Source of the DNA: JAHEEL01 sp964195515
Lineage (GTDB): Bacteria > Actinomycetota > Acidimicrobiia > Spongiisociales > UBA5794
Reading direction: 5' to 3'
DNA: 64,000 nt
Assembly: GCA_964195515.1 (NCBI GenBank)
Contig: CAXMQO010000041.1
Span: forward strand, 1-64,000
The position numbers and the translations under genes are program-made. This document shows positions 53,906 through 62,499 of the stretch, piece after piece. The notes beneath the pieces are model-generated. The model saw only the letters and a list, made by a program, of their open reading frames with translations. It made no database searches and had not been told where the DNA came from. Each line of letters starts with the position of its first letter. Position 1 is the stretch's first letter.

Positions 53906-55093
53906 TCAGAGGTGAGTGCGGAGCGATCGGGCCAGATCACCGCGGTCAGCGACAACGGTCTTGTCCAGCCCCAGCCACGATGCCATCGCCTGGAGTTCGG
54001 CCGCCAACGGCGGAACAACCCGTGAATCGTCCTTGCCGGGTTCGAGATGGGCTGCCTGGACCAGGAGCCGCTGTGTCTTTCGGTCGGATTTCAGGTCGAC
54101 TCTCGCCACGAGTTCGCCGTCGAGAAGGAACGGCAGCACGTAGTACCCGTACTGCCGTTGCTCCTTTGGCACGTAGATCTCTATCCGGTACCGGAATCCG
54201 AACATTCTCTCGACCCGATCGCGATTCCAGATCAGTGAATCGAACGGACTCAGGAGAGCGGTGCCTGTTGGCCGGCGAGGAGTCGCTGCCTCGGGATGGA
54301 GATAGGCAGGATGTTGCCACCCCTCTACGGCCACCGGGACCACAGCGCCTTCGACAGCGAGGGCCTCGAGGACGGGGCGAGCAGTGGGCTTGTGAAGTCG
54401 GTGGTAGTCGGCGAGGTCGGCCACCGTGCCGATGCCATGGTGCCGCGCGGCGTCGACCAGCAGCGTGCGGTACGCCTCAGCCCGGTCCGGCGGCGATTCC
54501 TCAAGGATCGACGCCGGGACCACACGATCCGGAAGGTCGTACCGACGGCCGAACGATGAGGATCGGTAGGCGGTGACTCGGCCGGAGGCGAAGAGCCACT
54601 CGAGGGCGTGTTTACCCGGCGCATATCCCCACCACGGCCCACCGCGCTCACCGGCATCTTCGAGATCTGCCACCGTCAGTGGTCCACGCTCCGCGACCTG
54701 TCCCAGCACGTCTTCGATGTAGCCCGGGCGCTCGTCGAGGAGTCTCCGAACACTCCCCCACGGCTTCATCTCGCCCATTCGGAATCGGAACGTCGGGTAC
54801 CGGTCGACCGGAATCAGCGACGCCTCGTGGCCCCAGTACTCGAAAAGCTCACCGGATGAGGCGGTCCATCGATCGAAGGCGGGGCGGTCATACGGGCCGA
54901 GTCGGGAGAACATGGGGAGATAGTGCGATCGCTCCAGAACATTCACCGAGTCGAGTTGCAGCAACCCGATTCGCTCCAACACCCGACGGAAGTGACGCAC
55001 GTCGATGCGCCCGGTGGGGTGAGGTGTGGCGAAACCCTGAGCGCCGAGCGCGATCCGGCGTGCCTGATCGTTCGTCAACCTACGAATCTTCAT
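53906..55093 (-). CDS. ycaQ: YcaQ-family winged-helix DNA glycosylase
   Basis: 395 residues. It opens R-R-L-T-N-D-Q-A-R-R-I-A-L and contains R-I-G-L-L-Q-L-D-S-V-N-V-L-E-R-S-H-Y near 45, E-Y-W-G-H-E-A-S near 90 and the late S-P-F-D-S-L-I-W-N-R-D-R, the markers of the YcaQ/AlkX family that unhooks interstrand crosslinks. The C-terminus ends with the basic K-S-D-R-K segment. It lies divergent from plsC. Confidence 0.92.
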   Translation of the reverse strand: MKIRRLTNDQARRIALGAQGFATPHPTGRIDVRHFRRVLERIGLLQLDSVNVLERSHYLPMFSRLGPYDRPAFDRWTASSGELFEYWGHEASLIPVDRYPTFRFRMGEMKPWGSVRRLLDERPGYIEDVLGQVAERGPLTVADLEDAGERGGPWWGYAPGKHALEWLFASGRVTAYRSSSFGRRYDLPDRVVPASILEESPPDRAEAYRTLLVDAARHHGIGTVADLADYHRLHKPTARPVLEALAVEGAVVPVAVEGWQHPAYLHPEAATPRRPTGTALLSPFDSLIWNRDRVERMFGFRYRIEIYVPKEQRQYGYYVLPFLLDGELVARVDLKSDRKTQRLLVQAAHLEPGKDDSRVVPPLAAELQAMASWLGLDKTVVADRGDLARSLRTHL

Positions 55094-55130
55094 CGTGAGC
55101 GCTCCTCCGCGAGCGCTACGCTACCCGGCC

Positions 55131-55874
55131 ATGGTCCGAATACTCCGCGCCGCAGTCCGCACATTCGTGCTCGTCCCGTTGTTCTTTGTGTACACGATCG
55201 TCAAGGCCGGATACGTGGCTTGGATCGGGAGGCGAAATCGGGAGTCCCCGAAGATCGAACAGACGATCCAGACATGGTCACGGCGGTTTCTTCGGATCCC
55301 GCCCGTCGAAATCGAGGTGGAAGGCCGCGAACACGTTGATCCGGGCCAGCGGTACGTCATCGTGTCGAACCACACGTCCAATTTCGACATCCCCGTGCTC
55401 TTTCTCGCGATTCCAACGCCAATCCGGTTCCTTGCCAAGAAGGAGCTATACAAGATCCCATTGATGGGTCCCGGCATGGACGCTGCCGGCATCGTGAAGG
55501 TTGACCGTGGCGGCGCCCGGTCGACTCGAGAGGCCATCAACACGGCGGCACGCGAGTCGTACCGGCTCGGGTACTCACTGATGGTCTTCGCCGAGGGGAC
55601 CAGGAGCCGAACCGGAGAGATGGCCGACTTCCGCACCGGCGCCGTGAGAATCGCTCGCGACAACGAAGCAGACCTGCTGCCGGTGGTCATCTCCGGATCG
55701 TTCGATATCAACCCGCCCGGATCGCCGCTGATCTACCCCGGTCGCGTGCGAGTCAGGATCCTCCCCGCCGTGCCGAGCGCAAACATCGAGCCGGGCGACA
55801 TTCGAAAAGTGACGAACCAGATGCGGACAGACATGGGCGCCGCCTACGAAGAGCTCCGCTCAGTGGATGAATAG
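55131..55874 (+). CDS. plsC: 1-acylglycerol-3-phosphate acyltransferase
   Basis: 247 residues from ATG 55131. One N-terminal membrane segment (about 8-30) precedes N-H-T-S-N-F-D (the H-x4-D active site), R-F-L-A-K-K-E-L and F-A-E-G-T-R-S-R-T-G. It adds the second acyl chain to make phosphatidate at the inner face of the membrane. Confidence 0.93.
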   Translation: MVRILRAAVRTFVLVPLFFVYTIVKAGYVAWIGRRNRESPKIEQTIQTWSRRFLRIPPVEIEVEGREHVDPGQRYVIVSNHTSNFDIPVLFLAIPTPIRFLAKKELYKIPLMGPGMDAAGIVKVDRGGARSTREAINTAARESYRLGYSLMVFAEGTRSRTGEMADFRTGAVRIARDNEADLLPVVISGSFDINPPGSPLIYPGRVRVRILPAVPSANIEPGDIRKVTNQMRTDMGAAYEELRSVDE

Positions 55875-55880
55875 AGCAGT

Positions 55881-55904
55881 ACTGATCTACTGATCTACTG
55901 ATTC
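55881..55904. repeat. Three tandem 8-bp units
   Basis: ACTGATCT is repeated twice and followed by ACTGATTC, just after the plsC stop. A minor slippage repeat between convergent genes. Confidence 0.6.
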
Positions 55905-55913
55905 ACTCGTTTC

Positions 55914-57386
55914 TCAATCGTATATCCCAACCAGCCACGTCTGCCCTTCCCTAATCTCGCAGAGGAATGCTCCGGCTGATGTGACGATCTGATACTGGTC
56001 TCCCGGCTCCTCCCCCTTCCACCAGCGTCCGACCCGACGCCACGGACCGGCCCAGGACCGGACCGTCACCCACCGGCTCCCGAGCCGAACCCGCACCGGC
56101 ATCCCTCCGTCCCACTCGATATGGAACGGTTGCGGATCCGGCGGTACGAGTGCCGGAGAGGGTCCGGGCACCCGCCCGGGCCACGGCGCCTCGGGATCCC
56201 GAAGCCGGGCCGGTGTCTCACCCCACCGGTGCCACGCGACCCGCTCGCCAGGTTCACGCCCTCCTTGCGGATGAGCCTGGAGTAGCCCGTCCAGACCTAC
56301 GATCGCCTGGGTCTCGGCGAGCGCCCGATGAGCCTCAGACGCTGCTCTTGCGTCCTCTCCGAGAGAGAGTTGCCTTCCCACCCCCGAAAGATCGGCTGGT
56401 TCGATCCTCAGCGCCGCAAGCCCACCCCGAATACCGGCTCCAACGCCGTCGATCCAGGCGCGGAGCTGCCATCTCACCCGCTCGGCGATCGCCCGGTCGT
56501 CGAGCGGATCTGCGCTTCTCCACGTTCGCGACCGGATCGTGCCGTCCGCGGCCTCTGCTTCGACCACGATCCGGAACGGCGCCGCTCCGACAGACGCGAG
56601 AGCATCGACCAGCCGACTCGCCATCGCACGCGCAACGAACGCTGCCTGCTCGAGGTCTTCGAGTGGAGGCGAGAACCGCTCCACAACCGTCAGATCGACG
56701 GGGAGATCTCGAGGATTCGGGAGGCGATCCCGACCAGAAGCAAGACGATGTGCATCAAGACCCACGGCACCGAAACGGGAAGCGATGGCGCTGCCGGGGA
56801 GGCGAGCGAGCTCACCGAGCGTCGTGATCCCGAGCCAGCGGAACGTCGCTACCACCTCCTCACGGCCGATGGTCGAGATATCGAGCGATGCGAGAAACGA
56901 CGCATCGTCCTCGACGATGTTGACCGGAGCATCACCGGAGGCTCCGGCAGCGGCATGTTTCGCGGCGAACGGGCCGTCGGCGAGCCCGATCCGGTACCCT
57001 TCACCGGCCACCCGAACGATCTCCTTCACGACCCGCTCGACAAGCGGACCCTCACCGCCGTAGTAACCGACGGCTCCGGCCACCGGGACGAAAACCAATC
57101 CTGGTTCGACGACTTCGACCTTTGGAACGAGAGCCTCGATCTCGGCGACGACCCGTTCGAACGCGACCATCTCCGCCGAATAGTCTCGTTCAACCGTCAT
57201 GACCAGGGGACAGATCCCCTCCGCCTCACCCCTTCGCATCCCGCGGCGAATCCCGGCAGCGTACGCCACAGCGTTCATCGCCTCGACTCGACCGTCGGCG
57301 CCTACCGCCTGGCCGGGCTCATCCTGCGGCGCTCCTGGTCTCCGTAGCGGCCACTCCGGATACCACACGCAGAGTGTTCGAGCCAT
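55914..57386 (-). CDS. imuB: ImuB-type Y-family polymerase homologue
   Basis: 490 residues. It begins A-R-T-L-C-V-W-Y-P-E-W-P-L, as ImuB proteins do, lacking the catalytic Asp/Glu set of Pol IV/V, so it is a non-catalytic adaptor. The Y-family palm and little-finger regions follow, and Q-L-S-L-G-E near 328 matches a beta-clamp-binding motif. It overlaps imuA by 68 bp and would recruit DnaE2 to the clamp in lesion bypass. Confidence 0.93.
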   Translation of the reverse strand: MARTLCVWYPEWPLRRPGAPQDEPGQAVGADGRVEAMNAVAYAAGIRRGMRRGEAEGICPLVMTVERDYSAEMVAFERVVAEIEALVPKVEVVEPGLVFVPVAGAVGYYGGEGPLVERVVKEIVRVAGEGYRIGLADGPFAAKHAAAGASGDAPVNIVEDDASFLASLDISTIGREEVVATFRWLGITTLGELARLPGSAIASRFGAVGLDAHRLASGRDRLPNPRDLPVDLTVVERFSPPLEDLEQAAFVARAMASRLVDALASVGAAPFRIVVEAEAADGTIRSRTWRSADPLDDRAIAERVRWQLRAWIDGVGAGIRGGLAALRIEPADLSGVGRQLSLGEDARAASEAHRALAETQAIVGLDGLLQAHPQGGREPGERVAWHRWGETPARLRDPEAPWPGRVPGPSPALVPPDPQPFHIEWDGGMPVRVRLGSRWVTVRSWAGPWRRVGRWWKGEEPGDQYQIVTSAGAFLCEIREGQTWLVGIYD

Positions 57387-58023
57387 CGTCCTCCATCTCG
57401 ATCGTTCGGGTCATCCCTTTCATGGCCTTTCCAGAAGCGATGATCCGGGTCTTCCTCTGCTCGATTCGACCGTGCCCATTCACAGCGCCCCTCCACGCGG
57501 TCTCGCGAGCTTCGAGCACAAGATGAGCGACACCAATGGGCACCGCACGGCCGATGGGGCGAAGCAGCAGAGTGGTCCCCCGATTTCTGGCAAGTGCAGC
57601 GAGCTTTCGAATCGACGCATCCTTTACCCCGGCGGGAACTTCGGCCAGCACGGCCGTCGCACCGTCGAGGAGCGCAGCGGCGGCTCGCCCCCACCGAACG
57701 ACCTCATGACAGCGTGCGATCACCAACCGGTCGGGTTCGATCCCGACTTCCCATGCCGCGACCGGACTCAACCATCCGCGCACGTCGAGATAGGCGACCG
57801 TCCCCCCGGTGTATCCGGAGAGCATGACGAGCCCCAGCCGTGTCATACCGAATCCCGGTTCCCCGGCGAGCACAGCCACCTGACCCGGACCGACGGTGGG
57901 GAGCTGTGATCTCTGGTCAGCACCAGGCCCTGAGTTTCCAGCTTCCAGCTGCCAGATACCGGCCGGAGATGCAACACCCCGAGCTATCAGCTGCGAGCTC
58001 TGCTTTGGAAGCTGGAAGCTCAT
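57319..58023 (-). CDS. imuA: ImuA'-like RecA-fold protein of the mutasome
   Basis: 234 residues. A P-loop-like segment G-E-P-G-F-G-M-T-R-L near 56 is degenerate, and V-A-Y-L-D-V-R-G and T-L-L-L-R-P follow as RecA-like strands; position before imuB makes it ImuA'. The first 35 residues, encoded by repeat DNA (AGCTTCCAGCTTCCA and its inverse GGAAGCTGGAAGCT, 57935-58021), may be partly artefact, and an internal start is possible. The SOS box lies 49 bp upstream of ATG 58023. Confidence 0.82.
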   Translation of the reverse strand: MSFQLPKQSSQLIARGVASPAGIWQLEAGNSGPGADQRSQLPTVGPGQVAVLAGEPGFGMTRLGLVMLSGYTGGTVAYLDVRGWLSPVAAWEVGIEPDRLVIARCHEVVRWGRAAAALLDGATAVLAEVPAGVKDASIRKLAALARNRGTTLLLRPIGRAVPIGVAHLVLEARETAWRGAVNGHGRIEQRKTRIIASGKAMKGMTRTIEMEDDGSNTLRVVSGVAATETRSAAG

Positions 58024-58071
58024 ATCTCAGATCTCACGTTTCGGATCTCTCTTCTCGGGCCAAATACCTTA

Positions 58072-58087
58072 TCGAACATATGTTCGA
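58072..58087. promoter_or_regulatory. LexA (SOS) box upstream of imuA'-imuB
   Basis: TCGAACATATGTTCGA, a perfect 16-bp palindrome that differs from the dnaE2 box only at one central base. It lies between imuA' and the divergent dodecin gene (51 bp from the dodecin start). Confidence 0.92.
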
Positions 58088-58137
58088 TTCGCAAGTGCGG
58101 TAGACTACCGGAAGACAGCAACGAGAGGAGCAGGTAC

Positions 58138-58344
58138 GTGTCGATTGCGAAGGTGATTGAGATCACATCCACATCCCCCGGGAGCTTCGAAGACGCTATT
58201 CGGAAGGGGATCGCCAAGGCGCAGAAGACCATCGACAATATCCAGGGAGCCTGGATCTCTGAACACAAGGTCGAACTCGCCGAAGACGGAACGATCAAAC
58301 ACTTCCGCGTCGACATGAAGCTCACCTTCCTGCTCGACGACTGA
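58138..58344 (+). CDS. Dodecin (flavin-binding small protein)
   Basis: 68 residues from GTG 58138. Family features are K-V-I-E-I-T-S-T-S, F-E-D-A-I-R-K-G-I-A-K-A, and the Trp in G-A-W-I-S-E-H-K-V that stacks on flavin. Dodecins form dodecamers that store riboflavin, FMN or FAD. It is divergent from imuA' and ends at a strong terminator. Confidence 0.93.
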   Translation: MSIAKVIEITSTSPGSFEDAIRKGIAKAQKTIDNIQGAWISEHKVELAEDGTIKHFRVDMKLTFLLDD

Positions 58345-58375
58345 GCGTGTGCTTCTAACCCCCCGTCCCTCAACG

Positions 58376-58413
58376 AGAGAGGGCCCCGAGCGCATCCGCC
58401 CGGGGCCCTCTCT
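58376..58413. terminator. Strong hairpin between dodecin and pnp
   Basis: AGAGAGGGCCCCG (58376-58388) pairs perfectly with CGGGGCCCTCTCT (58401-58413) around a 12-nt loop, followed by TCGTTCGT. It lies between convergent genes and probably stops transcripts from both sides. Confidence 0.85.
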
Positions 58414-58432
58414 TCGTTCGTAGATGGTGCTC

Positions 58433-60814
58433 CTAGGAGGCGCCGTCCTCGAAGTCGTCTTCGAACGACACAACGGTCCGACCGGGTTTGGCCTCGCCAC
58501 CGCCGTCGCTTGCACGGTCGCTCCCGCGATCGTCTCGACGGCTGCGTCCACCGCGATCGCGTCCGCCACGATCACGATTGCGGTCGCTATTGCCATCGCC
58601 GCGTCCCTCGCTGCGGTCGGAAGGACGGTCGTCGCCTTTCGGCTCCGAGCCTCCGTCGTCGGACGGTGCCGGGGCATTCGCGAGATCAAGACTGACCTTG
58701 CCACGATCGTCAATCTCACGGACCACGACATCGACCTTGTCGCCGAGGGCGAACACGTCCTCGACCTTGTCGATGCGCTTTCCGCCACCGATCTTCGAGA
58801 TATGCAACAGACCGTCGCGTCCGGGCAGGATGTTGACGAATGCGCCGAACTTCGTGATGTTCACGACCTCGCCCACATACGTCTCACCGACGTTCGCCTC
58901 CGGCGGGTAGCCGATGGCCAGGATCCGCTCCTTTGCGAGTTCGAGTGACATTGCATCAGGAGCGCCGACGCGGATGGTTCCGTCGTCCTCGATCTCGATC
59001 TTGGCACCGGTCTCTTCTTCGAGCTCCCTGATCGTCTTGCCTTTCGGCCCGATGACCTCGCCGATCTTGTCCTTCGGAATGGTGACCGATTCGATCTTCG
59101 GTGCCGTCGGCGCAAGCTCATCGCGGGGTGCGGGGAGAACGTCGGTCATCTTGCCGAGGATGAACAGTCTGGCATCCCTCGCCTGGTTCATCGCATCGAT
59201 GAGCACCTGAGCGGGGAGCGATTCGATCTTGGTGTCGAGCTGCATCGCCATGATCATGTCCTCGGTCCCTGCGACCTTGAAGTCCATGTCCCCGAGCGCA
59301 TCCTCTGCACCGAGGATGTCGGTCAGCGTCACAAATTGGCCGTCGTGGTTGATGAGACCCATGGCGATTCCAGCGACCGGGGCCGCGATCGGAACGCCGG
59401 CGTCCATCAGTGAGAGCGACGATCCGCAGACCGAAGCCATCGACGATGAACCGTTCGACATCAGAACCTCGGAGACGAGCCGGAACGCATAGGGGAACTC
59501 CTCGTCATTCGGGATGACGGGCAGGAGCGCCTTCTCAGCGAGCGCACCATGGCCGATTTCGCGACGCTTCGGGCCGCGCATGAAGCCGGCTTCGCCGGTC
59601 GCGAACGGCGGCATGTTGTAGTGGTGCATGTACCGCTTCGAGTCTTCGATGGAGATCGTGTCGAGCATTTGCTCCATCTTCAGCATGCCGAGCGTGGTGA
59701 CGTTCAACACCTGGGTCTCGCCACGACGGAACAACCCGGACCCGTGGGCCTGGGGAATCACTCCGACCTTGACGTCGATCTCACGAACGTCGGTGAGGCC
59801 GCGACCGTCGAGACGGACACCCTCGGCGACGACACGCGAGCGCATGACCTGCTTCTGGACGCTCCGGAACGCGTTCTTGGCGGCCTGCATGCCGTCAGCG
59901 TCGTCCTCTTCGAGTCCGAGCTCCGCCAAAGCAGCTTCCTTCGTCGCTGCCTCGGCTTCGAGCCGCTCCTTCTTGTCGGCGATCGTGCCGAGAGCTTCGA
60001 GCTTCGGCTTGGCGATCGCTTCGACGCGCCCATACATCTCGGCCGAGTAGGGCTCGTTGACGGGCCACTCGACGGCATCGGCCGGACCGACCGCCTCGAG
60101 CAATTCGAGCTGCATGTCGATCAATGTCGCGACGTAGCCCTTCGCCTCTTCGAGGCCGCGGGCGACGGTTGCTTCGTCACTGGCTTGCTGGCCGTCCTTG
60201 ACGAGTCGGTACCCGTTCTCGGTGGCCCCGGCTTCGACCATGGCGATGTCCACATCACCGGAGTCGTTGCGCTTCCCAGCGACGACGAGGTCGAAGACGG
60301 CGTCTTCGAGTTGTTCGTACGTCGGGAATGCAATCCATGCACCATCGATGAGGGCCAGTCGGACGGCGCCGATCGGTCCATCGAATGGAAGCGAGCTCAG
60401 CGTCAACGCACTTGATGCGCCGTTGAGCGCAGGTAGGTCGTAGGCGTTGATGAGGTCGGCCGACAGCACGGTCGCAACGACGTGAGTGTCATTGCGGTAG
60501 CCGTCGGGGAAGTTGGGACGGAGTGGACGGTCGATGAGCCGGCACGTCAGGATGGCCTTCTCCGTTGCACGTCCTTCACGGCGGAAGAACGAGCCGGGGA
60601 TCTTGCCGACGGCGTACATACGCTCTTCGACATCCACGGTCAGGGGGAAGAAGTCGGCGCCTTGGCGCAATCGCGTCGATGCGGTTGCGGTGACGAGGAC
60701 TTCTGTTTCTCCGACGCGCACCGTAACGGCGCCGTCGGCAAGTTGGGCTAGTTCACCGGAGCGGAATTCGACTTCCACGTCTCCGACGAGCCCACGAATG
60801 GCAGTCTCAGCCAA
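58433..60814 (-). CDS. pnp: Polyribonucleotide nucleotidyltransferase (PNPase)
   Basis: 793 residues from TTG 60814, preferred because AAGGAGAG lies about 6 nt upstream; the open frame reaches 60883. Two RNase PH-like domains with F-F-R-R-E-G-R (first) and R-R-E-I-G-H-G-A-L-A-E-K-A-L (second), helical linker, then a KH domain (I-G-P-K-G-K-T-I-R) and an S1 domain (V-V-N-I-T-K-F-G-A-F-V). The C-terminus adds a Gly/Arg/Asp-rich tail of about 60 residues, as in actinobacterial PNPases. It degrades RNA phosphorolytically. Confidence 0.96.
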   Translation of the reverse strand: MAETAIRGLVGDVEVEFRSGELAQLADGAVTVRVGETEVLVTATASTRLRQGADFFPLTVDVEERMYAVGKIPGSFFRREGRATEKAILTCRLIDRPLRPNFPDGYRNDTHVVATVLSADLINAYDLPALNGASSALTLSSLPFDGPIGAVRLALIDGAWIAFPTYEQLEDAVFDLVVAGKRNDSGDVDIAMVEAGATENGYRLVKDGQQASDEATVARGLEEAKGYVATLIDMQLELLEAVGPADAVEWPVNEPYSAEMYGRVEAIAKPKLEALGTIADKKERLEAEAATKEAALAELGLEEDDADGMQAAKNAFRSVQKQVMRSRVVAEGVRLDGRGLTDVREIDVKVGVIPQAHGSGLFRRGETQVLNVTTLGMLKMEQMLDTISIEDSKRYMHHYNMPPFATGEAGFMRGPKRREIGHGALAEKALLPVIPNDEEFPYAFRLVSEVLMSNGSSSMASVCGSSLSLMDAGVPIAAPVAGIAMGLINHDGQFVTLTDILGAEDALGDMDFKVAGTEDMIMAMQLDTKIESLPAQVLIDAMNQARDARLFILGKMTDVLPAPRDELAPTAPKIESVTIPKDKIGEVIGPKGKTIRELEEETGAKIEIEDDGTIRVGAPDAMSLELAKERILAIGYPPEANVGETYVGEVVNITKFGAFVNILPGRDGLLHISKIGGGKRIDKVEDVFALGDKVDVVVREIDDRGKVSLDLANAPAPSDDGGSEPKGDDRPSDRSEGRGDGNSDRNRDRGGRDRGGRSRRDDRGSDRASDGGGEAKPGRTVVSFEDDFEDGAS

Positions 60815-60935
60815 TTGGATCTCTCCTTCGTTGATGCGGAGACCAATTGGCAGTGGGCGGGTCTCGACGGAGCCGAGGCCCATCCACTGACAACTGGAAC
60901 ATCCGCGCTTACATGCGGGGGAACGCCGACTACAT

Positions 60936-60961
60936 CGAAGGCGGCCCGAAAGCCGCCTTCG
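60936..60961 (-). terminator. Hairpin between rpsO and pnp
   Basis: CGAAGGCGGC and GCCGCCTTCG form a perfect 10-bp stem around CCGAAA. There is no U-run on the minus strand, so it could be an attenuator or an RNase III-type processing site ahead of pnp, which is autoregulated in E. coli. Confidence 0.6.
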
Positions 60962-60967
60962 CCTGCG

Positions 60968-61225
60968 CTATCGGCGCAATCCCAGTTTCGCGATGAGCGA
61001 CCGGTAGCGCTCCACATCTTGATTGTGGAGGTACCGGAGGAGTCGCCTGCGCTTCCCGACCATCATCAACAACCCTCTACGGCTGTGGTTGTCCTTCTTG
61101 TGGACCTTCAGATGCTCGGTGAGATGGTTGATGCGTTCGGTGAGCAGCGCCACTTGGACTTCCGGCGAACCGGTGTCCGTAGCGTGCGTGCCGAAATCAT
61201 CGACGACGGTTTGAGTGTCGTTCAC
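60968..61225 (-). CDS. rpsO: 30S ribosomal protein S15
   Basis: 85 residues from GTG 61225. It contains D-T-G-S-P-E-V-Q-V-A-L-L-T-E-R-I, L-T-E-H-L-K-V-H-K-K-D-N-H-S-R-R-G-L-L and the R-R-R-L-L-R-Y-L helix that contact 16S rRNA. The order truB-ribF-x-rpsO-pnp is the classic bacterial cluster. The longer frame to 61720 is read-through of another gene's antisense. Confidence 0.96.
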   Translation of the reverse strand: MNDTQTVVDDFGTHATDTGSPEVQVALLTERINHLTEHLKVHKKDNHSRRGLLMMVGKRRRLLRYLHNQDVERYRSLIAKLGLRR

Positions 61226-61362
61226 GAGGATTCTTTCCTTCGCGACAGAGTACGCGGGCGATTGCCCGAAACGGGATGATAGCAACGCTGTGGCGTAACG
61301 AGCGAAGCCCGTCGAATCATGTGGGCGTGCCGGCCTGCGGTGCCTCCCGGGCCGATGGGCTG

Positions 61363-62436
61363 CTACCGAAGGAGCGGCCCGGTACCGGATCTCCCCCTTC
61401 CCCACAGGGCGCCGAGGCCTTGCGGCTCCGGCCAGTGACAGGAACCGACAACCTGAGCTTCCGAGGCGATGCAGTCGGCCACCGTGTCGTTGTGCAGCAC
61501 CGAGTTGTGTGCCTCGCCCATACGCTGCCACATGCCGACCAGGTCGGGGAAACGCCCGAACATGCTTCCACCGCCGTCGTTCAGGTCGTAGATCCGCAGG
61601 TCGTCCGGGCGGCCCCAGAAGTTCGTGAATCCGGCATCCGTATTCCGGACGACGACTACCTCCACGCCCGAACGCTCTCCGAGCCCGTCCCTGATATCCC
61701 GGCAACCGGTCCGTCCGCATCGCACGGGGTCGAAGAGACCGTCATCCGCCGTGTCACCGTGGAGCCAGCCGATGCTCTGGAGCAGTCCGAGCGGGCCTGC
61801 GGCGATTGGCGGATCGAGAATCGCCGCGCCGACCACCGCGTCAACTCCGATCTCCGGACGGGCGTCCCAGCGACCGACCACCTCGGTGATCACCGCTCCT
61901 CCCTTGCTGTGCCCGACGAGATAGATCGCTCTCCCTTCAGAGCCGAGCGTCGCGAGGTACGCACCGAGGGCGTCTGCAGCGTCTCCGGTCGGTGCCCAGC
62001 GGGATGCCTCGACCGGGTCGCTCGATGCCCACGCCCACCGATAGTCGAAGACGCGCACGTCGCGCGGCTCGACACCGATCCGCCGGGCCAGATCGCCGAA
62101 GCCATCTGGATCACCCCCGTGTCCTGGAACGTACACGAAGAGGGGACCCGTGTCGCGGCGAGAGTCTCCACCGCGGCGACGGACGAGGACCGAGCCGGCA
62201 AGCACCACTCCGCCGAGGCCCGCACCGCCGATCGGCACGAACGGAGACCGTCCAGGAGCTCTTCCCGACCGCGAGGTCGGAGACGGGGCCAGTCCGAGTC
62301 CGTCGCCGGGCGCGACGGATTCGCCGATCGCGCCGGCGGCGGTAGACACGGGCAACGCCCAGACAACGGTGTGCGTTGGAACAACGGAGAGGAACGATGC
62401 GATAGCGAAACCGGCGGCAACGAGGACACCCGGCAC
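61363..62436 (-). CDS. Alpha/beta hydrolase with N-terminal membrane anchors
   Basis: 357 residues. A hydrophobic N-terminus (about 2-40), a second short hydrophobic stretch near 72-85, then a hydrolase domain: V-Y-V-P-G-H-G-G (oxyanion), nucleophile G-H-S-K-G-G (about 175), and a late His in G-E-A-H-N-S. Surface-facing lipase or esterase is plausible. It sits between ribF and rpsO, where most genomes have no gene. Confidence 0.82.
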   Translation of the reverse strand: MPGVLVAAGFAIASFLSVVPTHTVVWALPVSTAAGAIGESVAPGDGLGLAPSPTSRSGRAPGRSPFVPIGGAGLGGVVLAGSVLVRRRGGDSRRDTGPLFVYVPGHGGDPDGFGDLARRIGVEPRDVRVFDYRWAWASSDPVEASRWAPTGDAADALGAYLATLGSEGRAIYLVGHSKGGAVITEVVGRWDARPEIGVDAVVGAAILDPPIAAGPLGLLQSIGWLHGDTADDGLFDPVRCGRTGCRDIRDGLGERSGVEVVVVRNTDAGFTNFWGRPDDLRIYDLNDGGGSMFGRFPDLVGMWQRMGEAHNSVLHNDTVADCIASEAQVVGSCHWPEPQGLGALWGRGRSGTGPLLR

Positions 62437-62499
62437 GATGGGATCCGATCCCGGGGAGTGCGGGCGACGCCACCACGATGCACGGGCAGCGAGGGGCCG

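Noticed and set aside
60815..60883. Longer PNPase N-terminus from 60883
   Set aside because: The TTG at 60814 has a strong AAGGAGAG and the extension overlaps the leader after the rpsO hairpin; it does not look like a PNPase start.
61226..61720. Upstream extension of rpsO
   Set aside because: Read-through of the antisense of the hydrolase gene; S15 has a clear GTG start at 61225.
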